Shown here: in pieces, positions 1 through 8,900 of the stretch
How positions within the stretch are numbered: position 1 is the first letter of the stretch
Layout of the letters: each line of letters opens with the position of its first letter
Assembly (NCBI GenBank): GCA_965247225.1
Contig: CBDFGT010000003.1
Location: 62,001 to 126,000, forward strand
DNA: 64,000 nt
DNA from: CBDFGT01 sp965247225
GTDB taxonomy: Bacteria > Pseudomonadota > Alphaproteobacteria > Rhizobiales > Rhizobiaceae
Direction of reading: 5' to 3'
Program-made: the position numbers and the translations under genes
Notes under the pieces: generated by a model
The model's database searches: none
What the model was told of the DNA's origin: nothing
The model's input: only the letters and a program-made list of their open reading frames with translations

Positions 1-9
1 GCGCGTAGT

Positions 10-369
10 TTAACTATCCAAGGTCTCTGGATTGCCGAGCCTTTCCCATTCAAAGAAGAATGGTGGGAGCCGATGCCGATGCCCGTCTCTAAACAAAGTA
101 TTGGAGCCGACCAATACACCATTTTTGAAATTCTTACTAACGAGAGCAATGACATGGATAGGAGTCTTTCTCCCGATCAAGTCAGACTTGTAGAGATAGG
201 ACAACTCCCATTCTGATTTCTCGTGATCATTGAGTACACAGATGTTTTTGAACGCAAATGCTCCACGTACGAAAAATACCGGCTCTCCAAGAAACGAACG
301 GGAGAACTCGGGTTCATCATAGAAGACAGCGGGCTCAAGGACACATAGAAGAACGGCTATCGCAATCAT
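10..369 (-). CDS. Hypothetical protein with hydrophobic N-terminus
   Basis: A 119-residue protein that I do not recognise. The first 15 or so residues are hydrophobic and could be a signal peptide or membrane anchor; the rest is rich in Phe, Leu and charged residues with no motif I can name. The ATG is preceded by a purine-rich stretch (GAGGTGCGGA) at a suitable distance, which supports the start. Base composition looks lower in GC than the genes to its right, so it may be accessory DNA. The function is unknown. Confidence 0.45.
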   Translation of the reverse strand: MIAIAVLLCVLEPAVFYDEPEFSRSFLGEPVFFVRGAFAFKNICVLNDHEKSEWELSYLYKSDLIGRKTPIHVIALVSKNFKNGVLVGSNTLFRDGHRHRLPPFFFEWERLGNPETLDS

Positions 370-409
370 TCCGCACCTCTGGTGCGTTCGCTAAATAAGT
401 CTGGATCTG

Positions 410-805
410 TCAGGTCAGCGGTGTCCAGCTGCCGTTTTCATTGCGGCAGGCAGCACCGGAGGCCGAAAGCGTCTTGTCGCCGACCGTTATGTTCTGGCTG
501 TACTGGCGGCAATTCTGGGATCCGACCTTGAACGGAGCCGCTGCCACCACACGACCCGACGCCTGTGCGCCGGTCCAGACCACTTCCTGGCCACTGGCCG
601 CCGATTCGAGCGCCCTGTATTCTGCTTCCAGGGCCTTTGTCCTGTCACCGGCAGAAAGCTTCACACCGGCAACACGGCCTGCCATGCCACCCTGCAATGC
701 ATCCAGAAAGGATGCTGCCCGGGTTCCCGATGTGCTGGCGCAACTGCTCAGGGTCAAAGCAGACCCCACAACAAAATAGAACATGGACGTTCTTGGAGAT
801 ATCAT
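410..805 (-). CDS. RT0821/Lpp0805-type surface antigen lipoprotein
   Basis: A 131-residue exported lipoprotein. It has a short signal peptide ending in a lipobox (LSSC, Cys near residue 22), so it should be anchored to a membrane. The body carries the pattern seen in the 17-kDa surface antigen family: an LSAGDRTKALEAEYRALE segment, then a small beta-rich C-terminal domain with two Cys residues (NCRQYSQ and AACRNENG) that could form a disulfide. Length is normal for the family. The N-terminal Gly-rich part is short. Its role is structural or unknown. It is transcribed toward the left edge, separately from the feu genes. Confidence 0.7.
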   Translation of the reverse strand: MISPRTSMFYFVVGSALTLSSCASTSGTRAASFLDALQGGMAGRVAGVKLSAGDRTKALEAEYRALESAASGQEVVWTGAQASGRVVAAAPFKVGSQNCRQYSQNITVGDKTLSASGAACRNENGSWTPLT

Positions 806-939
806 ATTGGCAAACCACTGCTTTACGAAAACCGATAATCTGATTTCGCATCATTCCGCCAGGCTGACAACCGCAAAGACAAGGGCGCTGCCGTTTTTTG
901 CCCTGCTGTTGCAATGGTATCCACGCGAGGAAGCGGTCC

Positions 940-2352
940 CTATAAAATCTTGCCTGTTCCCGGCAAGAGCAGGCTCGCTTGCAGCCCGCCTGTTGCGCCC
1001 CGGCCAAGCGTAAAGCGCCCCTGATATTCCAGGGTGATTTCGCTGACAATGTTGAGACCCAATCCCGTTCCGGGCCGGGTTTCATCCAGTCTTTTGCCGC
1101 GTTTCATGGCCATCTGTATCTGGTCCGGTTCCAGCCCCGGCCCGTCATCCTCAATGGTCAGCCTGATCCATTGTCGTCTGGCAAAATCGTCCGGAATGTC
1201 CGCCACGGGCGCTATATCAACCACAATTGCGATCCGGGATCTGGCAAAACGGGCGGCATTTTCTAACAAATTGCCCAGAATCTCTTCCAAATCCTGCGTT
1301 TCCATGGCCAGAACCAGACCGTCCGGTTCCATGGTCAGCACAAATTCCGTTGCCGGGTTCAGCCTGCGCATCACCCGCACGATGCGTTCCAGAACCGGTC
1401 GCACTTCGGCCCGTGCCAGAACCGTGTCGCGCTGGGCGGCGATCCGCGCCCGGTTCAGATAGGATTGTACCTGCGCCTGCATGGCCTCTGCCTGGGCTTT
1501 CACCAGTTCGCCGTGGGTTGCATCGAGGTTTCGCGATTCGTTCAGCAGGACCGCAATCGGTGTCTTCAGCGAATGGGCCAGATTGCCCACCTGCATGCGC
1601 GCCCGCTCGATAATGCGCTTGTTGCTGTCAATCAGCGCATTGACTTCGCTGGCCAGCGGCTGGATCTCGGAGAGAAACTCGCCATCCAGTCGCTCGCTTT
1701 CCCCTGCCCGGATTTTTTCCAGCGCCTGGCGCGCCTCGTCCAGCGGCCGCAGGCCAAACAGGATTGCCGCCGCATTCAGGCCCAGGCTGCCAAGGCCGAA
1801 AATCGAAAGGGCCAGATAGAGATTGCGCGAGAAGCTATTGATATCGGCTTCGAGCACGGATCTGTTTCCCGCCACGCGGAAGCGGGCAACATGGCCTGCA
1901 TCATCCATTTCCACTTCTGTTTCGGCCACTGTAACGTCATTGCCGTGCGTATCGGTCACCGTGTAGAATCGCTCATAGCGCCGGTTGAAGGGGATCTCCG
2001 AAACCGGAACCAGCGGCAGGTTTGCCTGCCCCATGGAGCTTGAAGACAGGGGTGCGGTTTTCCACGGCTTGAGAGGTTCTGCAATCCAGTACCAGCCGCT
2101 GCCGGGCCGGGAAAATTCCAGATCGCCCAGTTGCGGCCTTCCGCCCAGAGTCTCATCCTTGCTGATCGAAACGGAGTTGATCACATTGTAAAGCTGCGCC
2201 CGCAAGAGATCCCTGAACGCGCGCTCGGCTCCCTCGCGGTAGAGTGCCGAGATCACCAAGGCAATCACCACCAGCGCCAGCACCGCCCAGACCGTTGCAA
2301 ACACCACCACGCGGGCCGTCAGCGATTTCAGGCGCAGCGGCAGGAGCTTCAT
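940..2352 (-). CDS. feuQ: FeuQ-like sensor histidine kinase
   Basis: A 470-residue inner-membrane sensor kinase of the PhoQ/FeuQ type. A transmembrane helix near residues 12-36 is followed by a periplasmic domain (to about 175), a second helix (about 177-200), a HAMP-like linker, then the histidine box NLAHSLKTP near residue 260 with the phosphoacceptor His. The ATPase domain shows the N box (ENAARFA) and G boxes (DDGPGLE, GTGLGLNI). It should phosphorylate the FeuP homologue encoded immediately upstream with a one-base gap, so translation is probably coupled. In Sinorhizobium, FeuPQ controls cyclic glucan export and osmoadaptation; that role is inferred here from homology and context. Confidence 0.85.
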   Translation of the reverse strand: MKLLPLRLKSLTARVVVFATVWAVLALVVIALVISALYREGAERAFRDLLRAQLYNVINSVSISKDETLGGRPQLGDLEFSRPGSGWYWIAEPLKPWKTAPLSSSSMGQANLPLVPVSEIPFNRRYERFYTVTDTHGNDVTVAETEVEMDDAGHVARFRVAGNRSVLEADINSFSRNLYLALSIFGLGSLGLNAAAILFGLRPLDEARQALEKIRAGESERLDGEFLSEIQPLASEVNALIDSNKRIIERARMQVGNLAHSLKTPIAVLLNESRNLDATHGELVKAQAEAMQAQVQSYLNRARIAAQRDTVLARAEVRPVLERIVRVMRRLNPATEFVLTMEPDGLVLAMETQDLEEILGNLLENAARFARSRIAIVVDIAPVADIPDDFARRQWIRLTIEDDGPGLEPDQIQMAMKRGKRLDETRPGTGLGLNIVSEITLEYQGRFTLGRGATGGLQASLLLPGTGKIL

Positions 2353-2353
2353 G

Positions 2354-3040
2354 TCATTTCGGTCCCTTGTCCGGGCCCTTGTCCGGGGCCGTCATGCGAT
2401 AGCCGAGTCCGCGCACGGTCTCGATCAGATCCAGACCCATCTTCTTGCGCAGACGTCCGACAAAGACTTCGATCGTGTTGGAATCCCGGTCGAAATCCTG
2501 GTCATACATATGTTCCACCAGTTCGGTGCGCGATACGACCTCGCCCATATGGTGCATGAGATAGGACAGGAGACGGAATTCATGCGATGTCAGTTTCAGG
2601 GTCTCGCCGTTGACCGTCGCCCTGGAGGACTTTGTATCCAGCCGCACCGGGCCGCACACAATATCCGACGAGGCATGGCCTGCCGCGCGGCGGATCAGCG
2701 CCCGCAGCCGCGCCAGCACTTCCTCCACATGGAACGGCTTGGTGACATAGTCATCCGCGCCGGCATCAATGCCTGCCACCTTGTCGCTCCAGCGGTCACG
2801 CGCCGTCAGTATCAGCACCGGCATCAGCCGCCCGGCCTTGCGCCAGTTTTCCAGAACGGTGATTCCGTCCATTTCCGGCAGGCCGATGTCCAGCACCACA
2901 GCATCATAGGGCTCGGTATCGCCCAGAAAATGGCCTTCCTCGCCATCAAAGGCCTGGTCCACAACATAACCGGCCTCTTTCAGGCTTTCCGTCAGCTGGC
3001 GGTTCAGGCTGGTGTCGTCTTCCACAACAAGTATGCGCAA
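2354..3040 (-). CDS. feuP: FeuP-like OmpR/PhoB-family response regulator
   Basis: A 228-residue two-component response regulator. The receiver domain (about 1-115) has the acidic pair ED near residue 7, the phosphoacceptor Asp in VVLDIGLPEMDG near residue 51, and Lys in TKPFH near 101. The C-terminal winged helix (about 130-220) has the OmpR-type signature VFVGRLRKKMG and ETVRGLGYR. It ends in an unusual repeated GPDKGPDKGPK tail. It lies directly between the feuN-like gene and feuQ on the same strand, the expected order of a feu operon. Confidence 0.87.
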   Translation of the reverse strand: MRILVVEDDTSLNRQLTESLKEAGYVVDQAFDGEEGHFLGDTEPYDAVVLDIGLPEMDGITVLENWRKAGRLMPVLILTARDRWSDKVAGIDAGADDYVTKPFHVEEVLARLRALIRRAAGHASSDIVCGPVRLDTKSSRATVNGETLKLTSHEFRLLSYLMHHMGEVVSRTELVEHMYDQDFDRDSNTIEVFVGRLRKKMGLDLIETVRGLGYRMTAPDKGPDKGPK

Positions 3041-3088
3041 AATTCCGGCCCTCTCTTCCGTCCATCATGCCCGCAATACCACCCGGCA

Positions 3089-3346
3089 TTACATCGGTAT
3101 GACCATGGTCACCTTTTTCGGACGTCCACTGTTTTCCTGGACCAGCACAGTCACAATGCAAACCGGCTGACCGTCCGGCGATGGCTCTGCCGACAGCAGC
3201 TCGCCGCCTGTCCGGGCAACAGCCTGGCTTGCCGCCCCGCTGCAATCACCGCCCGCATCCAGGACATACGGAAGAGGGGCATTGGCATGCGGTGCTGCCA
3301 GATGCAATCCTGCAACAAGAAAGGCTGTTATAAGGTTGGCTTCCAT
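3089..3346 (-). CDS. feuN: FeuN-like small periplasmic protein
   Basis: An 85-residue secreted protein with a signal peptide (about residues 1-22, ending AAPHANA). The C-terminus has a short strand motif, IVTVLVQ, followed by RPKKVTMVIP, resembling a PepSY-like fold. It contains two Cys residues that could pair. Size, secretion signal and position just upstream of feuP match FeuN, described in Sinorhizobium meliloti as a periplasmic modulator that restrains FeuPQ signalling. The identification rests on size, export signal and synteny rather than a catalytic motif. Confidence 0.6.
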   Translation of the reverse strand: MEANLITAFLVAGLHLAAPHANAPLPYVLDAGGDCSGAASQAVARTGGELLSAEPSPDGQPVCIVTVLVQENSGRPKKVTMVIPM

Positions 3347-3590
3347 GGCTGCATCTTCCGGTTCAATGTGAATTTTGCCATGAGTACCGGATCACGCCTG
3401 AATGGCAAATGAATGGAAGCGACAGAAAGGATTGGACACAGCAATTTTGTGTGTGCAAAAGTGCCAGCATAGACGGAGCGTCATTGCCGTCGCTCCAATG
3501 GAGTCAATGCACTTTCATTAGTTGAAAGCTCGATTTTAATTCCGAATAGCGGATTTTTGGAAGTGATGTGGATCGTTCCGCGTGAAGCTC

Positions 3591-3845
3591 TCACGATCTT
3601 CGAACACTCCCAAACGGAGATATAACCCCTAAACGGCGATCAAAATACTCTATTGTATGCGAAGATAAAATTTCACTTTGATCGCCACTTGAATAAATCA
3701 CATATTTGGAGCCATCTGGAGAAATCAACTTGGTTATTGGAACCATGCCAATAACTTCATCTGCTCCGATGCCGCTGCGGCTTTGACCGCCCTCGCTACA
3801 TAACCAATGGATATAATGTCCCAGGGTGGTCATGTGTTGGATCAA
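3591..3845 (-). CDS. Small unknown protein coupled to a HicB-like antitoxin
   Basis: An 84-residue protein without a recognised domain. It contains SPDGSKYVIYSSGD followed by ILSSHTIEYFDRRLG, which reads like a small alpha/beta fold. Its start overlaps the stop of the HicB-like gene by four bases, so the two are translationally coupled. It lacks the GSSH-type catalytic His of HicA, so if this is a toxin it is not a classical HicA. The Arg-rich C-terminus may bind nucleic acid. Function is unknown and the toxin idea is inferred only from its partner. Confidence 0.5.
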   Translation of the reverse strand: MIQHMTTLGHYIHWLCSEGGQSRSGIGADEVIGMVPITKLISPDGSKYVIYSSGDQSEILSSHTIEYFDRRLGVISPFGSVRRS

Positions 3846-4093
3846 GCCACTAATGCTGTTTTTTCCACTATGTCGATTTCATACATAGCAGAGTAGGAAG
3901 CTGGTGCAGGGCCAATATCCATAATGGACTTGCCATTCTGCTTTGCCTCACGAACTTCTGCTCTAAATGCGATTCCGAGACGTTGCATCGCCTCGTCTGG
4001 TGTAGCACCCTGTGCGGATACATCAACCTCAAGGCACTGTGCCACGTACACGCCTGCGTCCTTTAGAACGATAACGCGAAATTGCTCAGCCAT
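3842..4093 (-). CDS. HicB-like antitoxin-type protein
   Basis: An 83-residue protein with the HicB/UPF0150 fold pattern: a first strand (RVIVLKDAGVYVAQCLE), the VDVSAQGATPDEAMQRLG turn and helix, then a longer helix. It lacks a C-terminal ribbon-helix-helix or HTH DNA-binding domain, so it is a short HicB. An inverted repeat sits 15 bases upstream of the start and could be its promoter operator. The downstream coupled gene would be the toxin or effector, but is not HicA-like. Some solo HicB-like proteins have no known TA role, so this may not be a toxin-antitoxin pair. Confidence 0.65.
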   Translation of the reverse strand: MAEQFRVIVLKDAGVYVAQCLEVDVSAQGATPDEAMQRLGIAFRAEVREAKQNGKSIMDIGPAPASYSAMYEIDIVEKTALVA

Positions 4094-4107
4094 GAGTTTC
4101 TCCCTTA

Positions 4108-4128
4108 ACTGGACGGGTTAAGTCCAGT
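4108..4128. promoter_or_regulatory. Candidate operator upstream of the HicB-like gene
   Basis: Inverted repeat ACTGGAC-N7-GTCCAGT, with 7-bp perfect arms, 15 bases upstream of the HicB-like start. The position suits an autoregulatory site. No binding protein is proven. Confidence 0.4.
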
Positions 4129-4261
4129 ATTAACGTAGCGAATAGCAACCACTTTGACAATGCGGAAGAGGAATTAAAGTTTCGTCAGGAGCCCAAATTA
4201 AGATTTTTGCCCTGGCACCGTTGTTTGGCCCCCGTTTTTTTCGGTACGATGCTCTTTCACC

Positions 4262-4702
4262 CTAAATCCAGCCCTGCCTGCGCAAGTGCTTCTTGTAGGT
4301 GCGGCTCACCGGCACCAGCCGGTCATTGGTCAGGCGCAATGCAAATTTGCCACGGTTGCGCACCACATTGCGCACCGCCGCCTTCGTCACCCACCAGGCC
4401 CTGTGTGTCTGCACACCGTCAAAGGCCTTCAGTTCCTGCATCGCATCATAAAAGCGCATGCGCACATGTATGTCATCCGTCTGCGTCACGATCAGCAGAC
4501 TGTCCCCGACAGCCGTCATGGCCAGAATGGTGGACTTGTCGATGGTTTCGGGCATACGGGGCAAAAAGGCGGGTTTGCGGCTGATCCTGTTACCGGACAG
4601 CAAGGCAAAAGATCGAAGATGGCCAAGCCAACGACCAAACGGCCATAGACCCGGCCTGCCTTTTCGCCAGCTTGTCATGTCTTGCCATTTCACGGTGCGC
4701 AT
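4262..4702 (-). pseudogene. LytTR DNA-binding domain remnant
   Basis: The last 100 or so residues are a LytTR DNA-binding domain (FLPRMPETIDKS, then VRMRFYDAMQELKAF, THRAWWV, LRLTNDRLVPVSRTYK), ending in LRRQGWI as in alphaproteobacterial LytTR regulators. Family members normally carry several membrane helices or a receiver before this domain. Here the first 45 residues are a low-complexity basic stretch with no helices, and upstream DNA becomes extremely AT-rich. The gene therefore appears to have lost its N-terminus, perhaps by insertion of the AT-rich TA-bearing segment. A functional short DNA-binding protein cannot be excluded. Confidence 0.55.
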
Positions 4703-5015
4703 CGTCCATTATTTCCAGACAGAATGCCTGTTGTTCCTGTTCTCCTATCGCGGACAGCCGCAAAAGCAAAGTCTTGCTTTACAAGAAGGTTAAATCTGGA
4801 GAGAATTGGTGCCGCACTTGCGAAAATTGCGACTTCCATTCTACATTTATTTAACTCAGTATATATACTTTTTATAATTCAAAAGTTTATAAAATAAATT
4901 ATCTTTATATTTTTTTATGTACTGTGAAACTGAAATAAAATATTAACTTTTTGAAAAAAAATGCACACAATACAAATTTAAAATACTTTTTACTTTAAAC
5001 TTGAAAGGAATATTA
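4703..5015. other. AT-rich intergenic tract before the ParE-type toxin gene
   Basis: From about 4840 to 5010 the sequence is strikingly AT-rich, with long A and T runs, in a genome that is otherwise GC-rich. No gene is evident. It contains several TATAAT-like hexamers and probably supplies the promoter of the toxin gene. The composition suggests horizontally acquired DNA. Confidence 0.5.
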
Positions 5016-5306
5016 ATGCAGACAAATGTTAAACCCGAAATTTTCTGGAAATTGGATGCGCTTGCAGACCTCAATCGCATCGTCGAATATCTTCAGGATA
5101 AAAATCCGCTCGCTGCAGAACGCATCATTGATACCATCGATAGCAAGGTCAAGGAGCTTGTCACATTCCAGAAAAAATACAGGCAAGGCCGTATGACAGG
5201 TACGCGCGAAATGTTCGTTCACCCGACATATGTCGTTGTCTACACTGAAAACATAACAGAAATTTGGATAGTCCGAGTATTACATACATCGCAGCTCTGG
5301 CCATAG
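5016..5306 (+). CDS. RelE/ParE-family toxin
   Basis: A 96-residue toxin of the RelE/ParE superfamily. The pattern is typical: ALADLNRIVEYLQDKNP and AAERIIDTID in the N-terminal helices, GRMTGTREMFVHPTYVVVY and IWIVRVLHTSQLWP in the beta-sheet. The conserved Arg residues and the R-V-L-H-T-S end are present. The ATG at 5016 is preferred over the TTG at 5001 because AAAGGA precedes it by a few bases. Such toxins act on DNA gyrase (ParE) or ribosome-bound mRNA (RelE); which applies cannot be told here. Its candidate antitoxin lies convergently on the other strand, 18 bases from the toxin stop, which is unusual. Confidence 0.75.
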   Translation: MQTNVKPEIFWKLDALADLNRIVEYLQDKNPLAAERIIDTIDSKVKELVTFQKKYRQGRMTGTREMFVHPTYVVVYTENITEIWIVRVLHTSQLWP

Positions 5307-5324
5307 GGCCAAAGCTTGCACCTG

Positions 5325-5615
5325 TCAGTCGCCCTTTTTGCGAAGTTTTGACCTGACTGCTTTCATCGCATCTTCATGCGCAATTCCCGGCCTTGTATCC
5401 GCAAGCGCCTCCTGCACTTTCTTGCGAAACCATTCGTCATAGGCCTGAGGGTCTGCCGTCAATCCGGCTGGCAGAGCCCCTTCCCTTTCAATCCGCGTCA
5501 GCAATATTTTCACAGCGTCGGAGACCGTCAACCCAAAATTGGCCAATGTCTCGGAAGCCTTCTTTTTCAATTCACTATCTACCCGTACATGTAGCATTTC
5601 TGTTTGTGCCGCCAT
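5325..5615 (-). CDS. RelB/DinJ-family antitoxin
   Basis: A 96-residue protein with a ribbon-helix-helix DNA-binding N-terminus (LHVRVDSELKKKASETLANFGLTVSDAVKILLTRI, split over residues 6-40) typical of RelB/DinJ, and a charged C-terminal tail that would wrap a toxin. The ATG at 5615 is preferred over upstream ATGs because GGGAG sits six bases before it. A perfect 10-bp inverted repeat lies just upstream. No toxin follows on the same strand; the neighbouring ParE-like gene faces it tail to tail. The pairing is inferred from proximity. Confidence 0.75.
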   Translation of the reverse strand: MAAQTEMLHVRVDSELKKKASETLANFGLTVSDAVKILLTRIEREGALPAGLTADPQAYDEWFRKKVQEALADTRPGIAHEDAMKAVRSKLRKKGD

Positions 5616-5640
5616 TTTCATCTCCCGTACACTGCCTGCA

Positions 5641-5662
5641 ATGTATCTCAAATGAGATACAT
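5641..5662. promoter_or_regulatory. Palindromic operator of the RelB-like gene
   Basis: Perfect inverted repeat ATGTATCTCA-AA-TGAGATACAT, 25 bases upstream of the RelB-type start. Ribbon-helix-helix antitoxins bind such palindromes to repress their own promoters, so this is the likely autoregulatory site. Confidence 0.6.
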
Positions 5663-5772
5663 TATCAAGATGATACTAAAACCGATTATCAGGACAATAT
5701 CGGGAAGCGCCGCCCCTCATGTGATGACAACCTTGAAAGGCCGCCATCACCATTTTTACGAGGTACCGCTCC

Positions 5773-5979
5773 CTATCCCAGACGCTTTTCGGCGCGGATG
5801 CGTCCGTAAATCGCCAGCAGGCCGCCAAAGGCACCGCTGAGCGCAATCAGGCTGTCCACCAGCCCTGCCTGGCTTTGTGCGTCAATGGTGACGCCTGCCA
5901 TATGGGCAACGGAGGCGGCAATGGCCATCAGCGCACCCCAGACAGTGCGGGACTGGTACCAGAATTTCATGTCATTCAT
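5773..5979 (-). CDS. Holin-like small membrane protein of the GTA cluster
   Basis: A 68-residue protein with two hydrophobic segments (about residues 13-30 and 42-60) separated by a short polar turn, starting MNDMKFWYQSRTVWGAL. Very similar small proteins occur next to endolysin or tail genes in rhizobial prophages. It would make pores that let endolysins reach the wall. It is the last gene of the cluster, 20 bases after gp15. The holin role is inferred from size, topology and position. Confidence 0.6.
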   Translation of the reverse strand: MNDMKFWYQSRTVWGALMAIAASVAHMAGVTIDAQSQAGLVDSLIALSGAFGGLLAIYGRIRAEKRLG

Positions 5980-5998
5980 CGTCTTGTCCTTTCGCTTT

Positions 5999-8900
5999 CT
6001 ATGGAACTGTGATCGTCGTTACAGTCGGCAGCCCGTTTGCCACGGTCTGCCCCAGTTGCCGCAACCGTATTGTCAGTGCCGTTTGCGGTCCTGCGAAGTC
6101 CGCGCTTTCCTCGGCGGCTTCGTAGAGAAATTCCGGCTGCGTGGTCTCATGGCGCGAAACCACCGTGCCTCCCGCCAGAAATTCGATCCGGTAGCGTTCC
6201 TCCGGTTCATCCAGCGGAATGTCCACGGCCTGCCAGGTATCCGCATCGATACGGCCGCGCCTCGTCCAGCGGATGTGAACATTGCCGTCCGCCAGCCGCT
6301 GCGCCTTCACATGCACGGGCGAAAGCGGGGTCTGTGCCCGCAGGCCGCCTGCAAATTCCAGCGGCCCCAGCATGGCATGGCTGCCTGCGGCCTCCACCAT
6401 CCAGTTGAGCGTCAGCCCCGCCTCGGCGGCAGAAATTCCCATCGGCCTGACGGCCTGGTCGAGGATCACGACTGCAGCGCCCGTATCCGCGCCCGCCATC
6501 ATCGCGTCTTCCGTGCCGTAAAGTCCGCGCAGCAATCCGCCCAGCTGCCATAGCCCGGCGGAAATTTCCGTGGCCGTCAGGAAGGCCGCCATTTCCCAGA
6601 CGCCGTTTTGCGCCCTGATGGCCAGACGGTTGGCACCGTTCAGCACTGCAATTTTCGATGCGGATTCCAGACTTCCCCATGGCAGGGCCATGACGGGTGC
6701 GCAGGTGAAGTCGAACCTGCCGGTCACACCGGCACCCGGGGGCGTGGTCAGGGTGCCGATCCGTGCCGGCCTGTCCAGCCGCGCCCGGACATCATAGCCC
6801 TCGCTGACCGGTGAGGCCGAAAGCAGGCTCTGGCGAAACGGGCGCGACAGCACGGCACAGCGGGCAAAATCCGTGTCCGCTCCCGCCTCATAGCGCGGCA
6901 GGTCCATCAGGTGCACTGTTGGCGCATATTGGCTTGCAGCGCCGGTTGTCGCGACCTTTCGTGCGGCAACCGCAAGTCCACTGCCAAATTCCGGTGCATG
7001 TTCGCGCGCCTCCACCAGCCGCACATCGCTGTCTTCAATCCGTGTCACCAGAAACCGGCCTGCCAGTTCCGGTTCCAGCGATACTGTATCGCCCGGCTGT
7101 ACTGCCAGGTCATGCGGCGACAGACGAAAGCTCACCGCGCGCCGCGCCATGCGGTGGTCACGCAACAGGGCTTCGGCCGCTTCCAGTGCAGCCCCTTCCG
7201 GCACAACACCGGCAATCGATCCGCGCAATATCTGGCCATTGCCAAAGGCAACCCGGCGTGAGCGGGCCGATGTGCGCTCATAGCCTGCCGCCTCGTCAAA
7301 ATGGTCCAGCAGCGCCTGGCTGGCAAAATCACTTTCCTGCCCGCGTGTCTCCTGCCACAGCGGTGTGTCATCCGTCTCCGCCAAAACGGACACCACTTGT
7401 GCCGGTGCCGCATTTTTGGCGCGCGAGCGAAATGCCAGCACCCCGCCATCATCCACCGCGTCGATCTGAAATGCCGTCATCAGCGGCTCCAGCATGGCGC
7501 GGGCCGACACCACATCGGCCTGCACACAGCCGGTCAGATCACCGCTCACCTGTTCAACGTCAAACCCGGCAAAGCCGTGATCGGTCAGGATCGCGGCCAT
7601 CACATCCGGCAGGGTCGCCGCTCCCAGACGTCCGGTCAGCCAGTGGCCGGTCGTCCAGTTGTCGCCGTCGGCAAAGCTTGCCACATCTTCGGGAAAGGCC
7701 GGTTTGGGGCGGGCGTCCCAGGTCCAGACAAAAATCCTGGCCGGGTCCACCATGCCTGGCGCCGCATCCGGGCGCATCCACCAGCTGTAATGGGCTTCCA
7801 GAAACCGGCGCTGCATACAGTCAGAGCGTTGCCCGTGCGAAAAATACGGCACGGCACTTTCCGAGGATTTCGGGTCCACAAACACATTCGGCTGGTTGGC
7901 ACCCCGGTCAATGGCCGGGCAGCCCAGTTCGGTAAACCAGACGGGCTTTCCTTGCGGCACCCAGGCCGTTGCTACCGCCTGTTCCGCACCATTGATCCGG
8001 TTGAAATGCGGCTGCGACCACCAGCCTTGCACATCCTTGGTGCGGAAAACCCAGTTCTTGCCTGCCAGCCCGTCTGTCACCGGCGTGCGCAGCCGGGCTT
8101 TCCGGTCGGCCTGGCTGGCATAATACCAGTCAAAGCCTTCGCCCCCTGCAATCGCGCGGCGCATGGCTGCCATATCGTCGCCGGTGCGCATGCCGTCCGG
8201 GTTGCCCTGTGTCAGGTCATCGTCGCGCCAGTCGGCCAGCGGCATGTAATTGTCGATCCCGACGGCATCAATCTGCGGGCTGGCCCAGAGCGGATCAAGG
8301 TTAAAGTGCACCTCGCCGCTGCCGTCGTCCGGGTGGTAGCCGAAATATTCGCTCCAGTCGGCCCCGTAGGTCAGTTTCGTGGCCGGTCCCACAATGGCGC
8401 GCACATCACCGGCCAGCGCCACAAGCTGTTCCACAAAGGGAAAAGCGCCGGTCGCATCACGCAGATGCGTCAGGCCCTTCAGCTCGGATCCCAGAATAAA
8501 CCCGTCCACCCCGCCTGCCGCCTGCGCCAGAAGCGCATAGTGCAGGATCATGCGGCGATAGCCCTCGTCGCCTCCCTGAAAGGCCACCGACGTGCCGGAA
8601 ACGGAAAATTGCGCCGCTGTTGCCGTTCCGCAAAAGGCGTTCACCTCAGTGCGCGCCGCCTGCGTCCGGTCCGGCGTTCCGGCTCTCCCGGTCGCCGGAT
8701 GGCAGGTGATCCGCCCGCGCCACGGGTATGATGCCTGCCGCACCGCGCCATAGGGGTCGGGCAGGCTGTTGTTATCGGCAATGTCCATCATCACGAACGG
8801 GTAGAGAAACACCTTTATGCCTCGTGCCTTGAGGTCGGCAATGGCCTCCACCACGCTCCGGTCGTCCGGCGTTCCGCCATAGGCCGGGCTGCCGTTGCGG

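Noticed and set aside
1465..2043. 192-codon plus-strand open frame opposite feuQ
   Set aside because: It lies fully antisense to a well-conserved kinase gene and has the composition expected of a GC-rich shadow frame.
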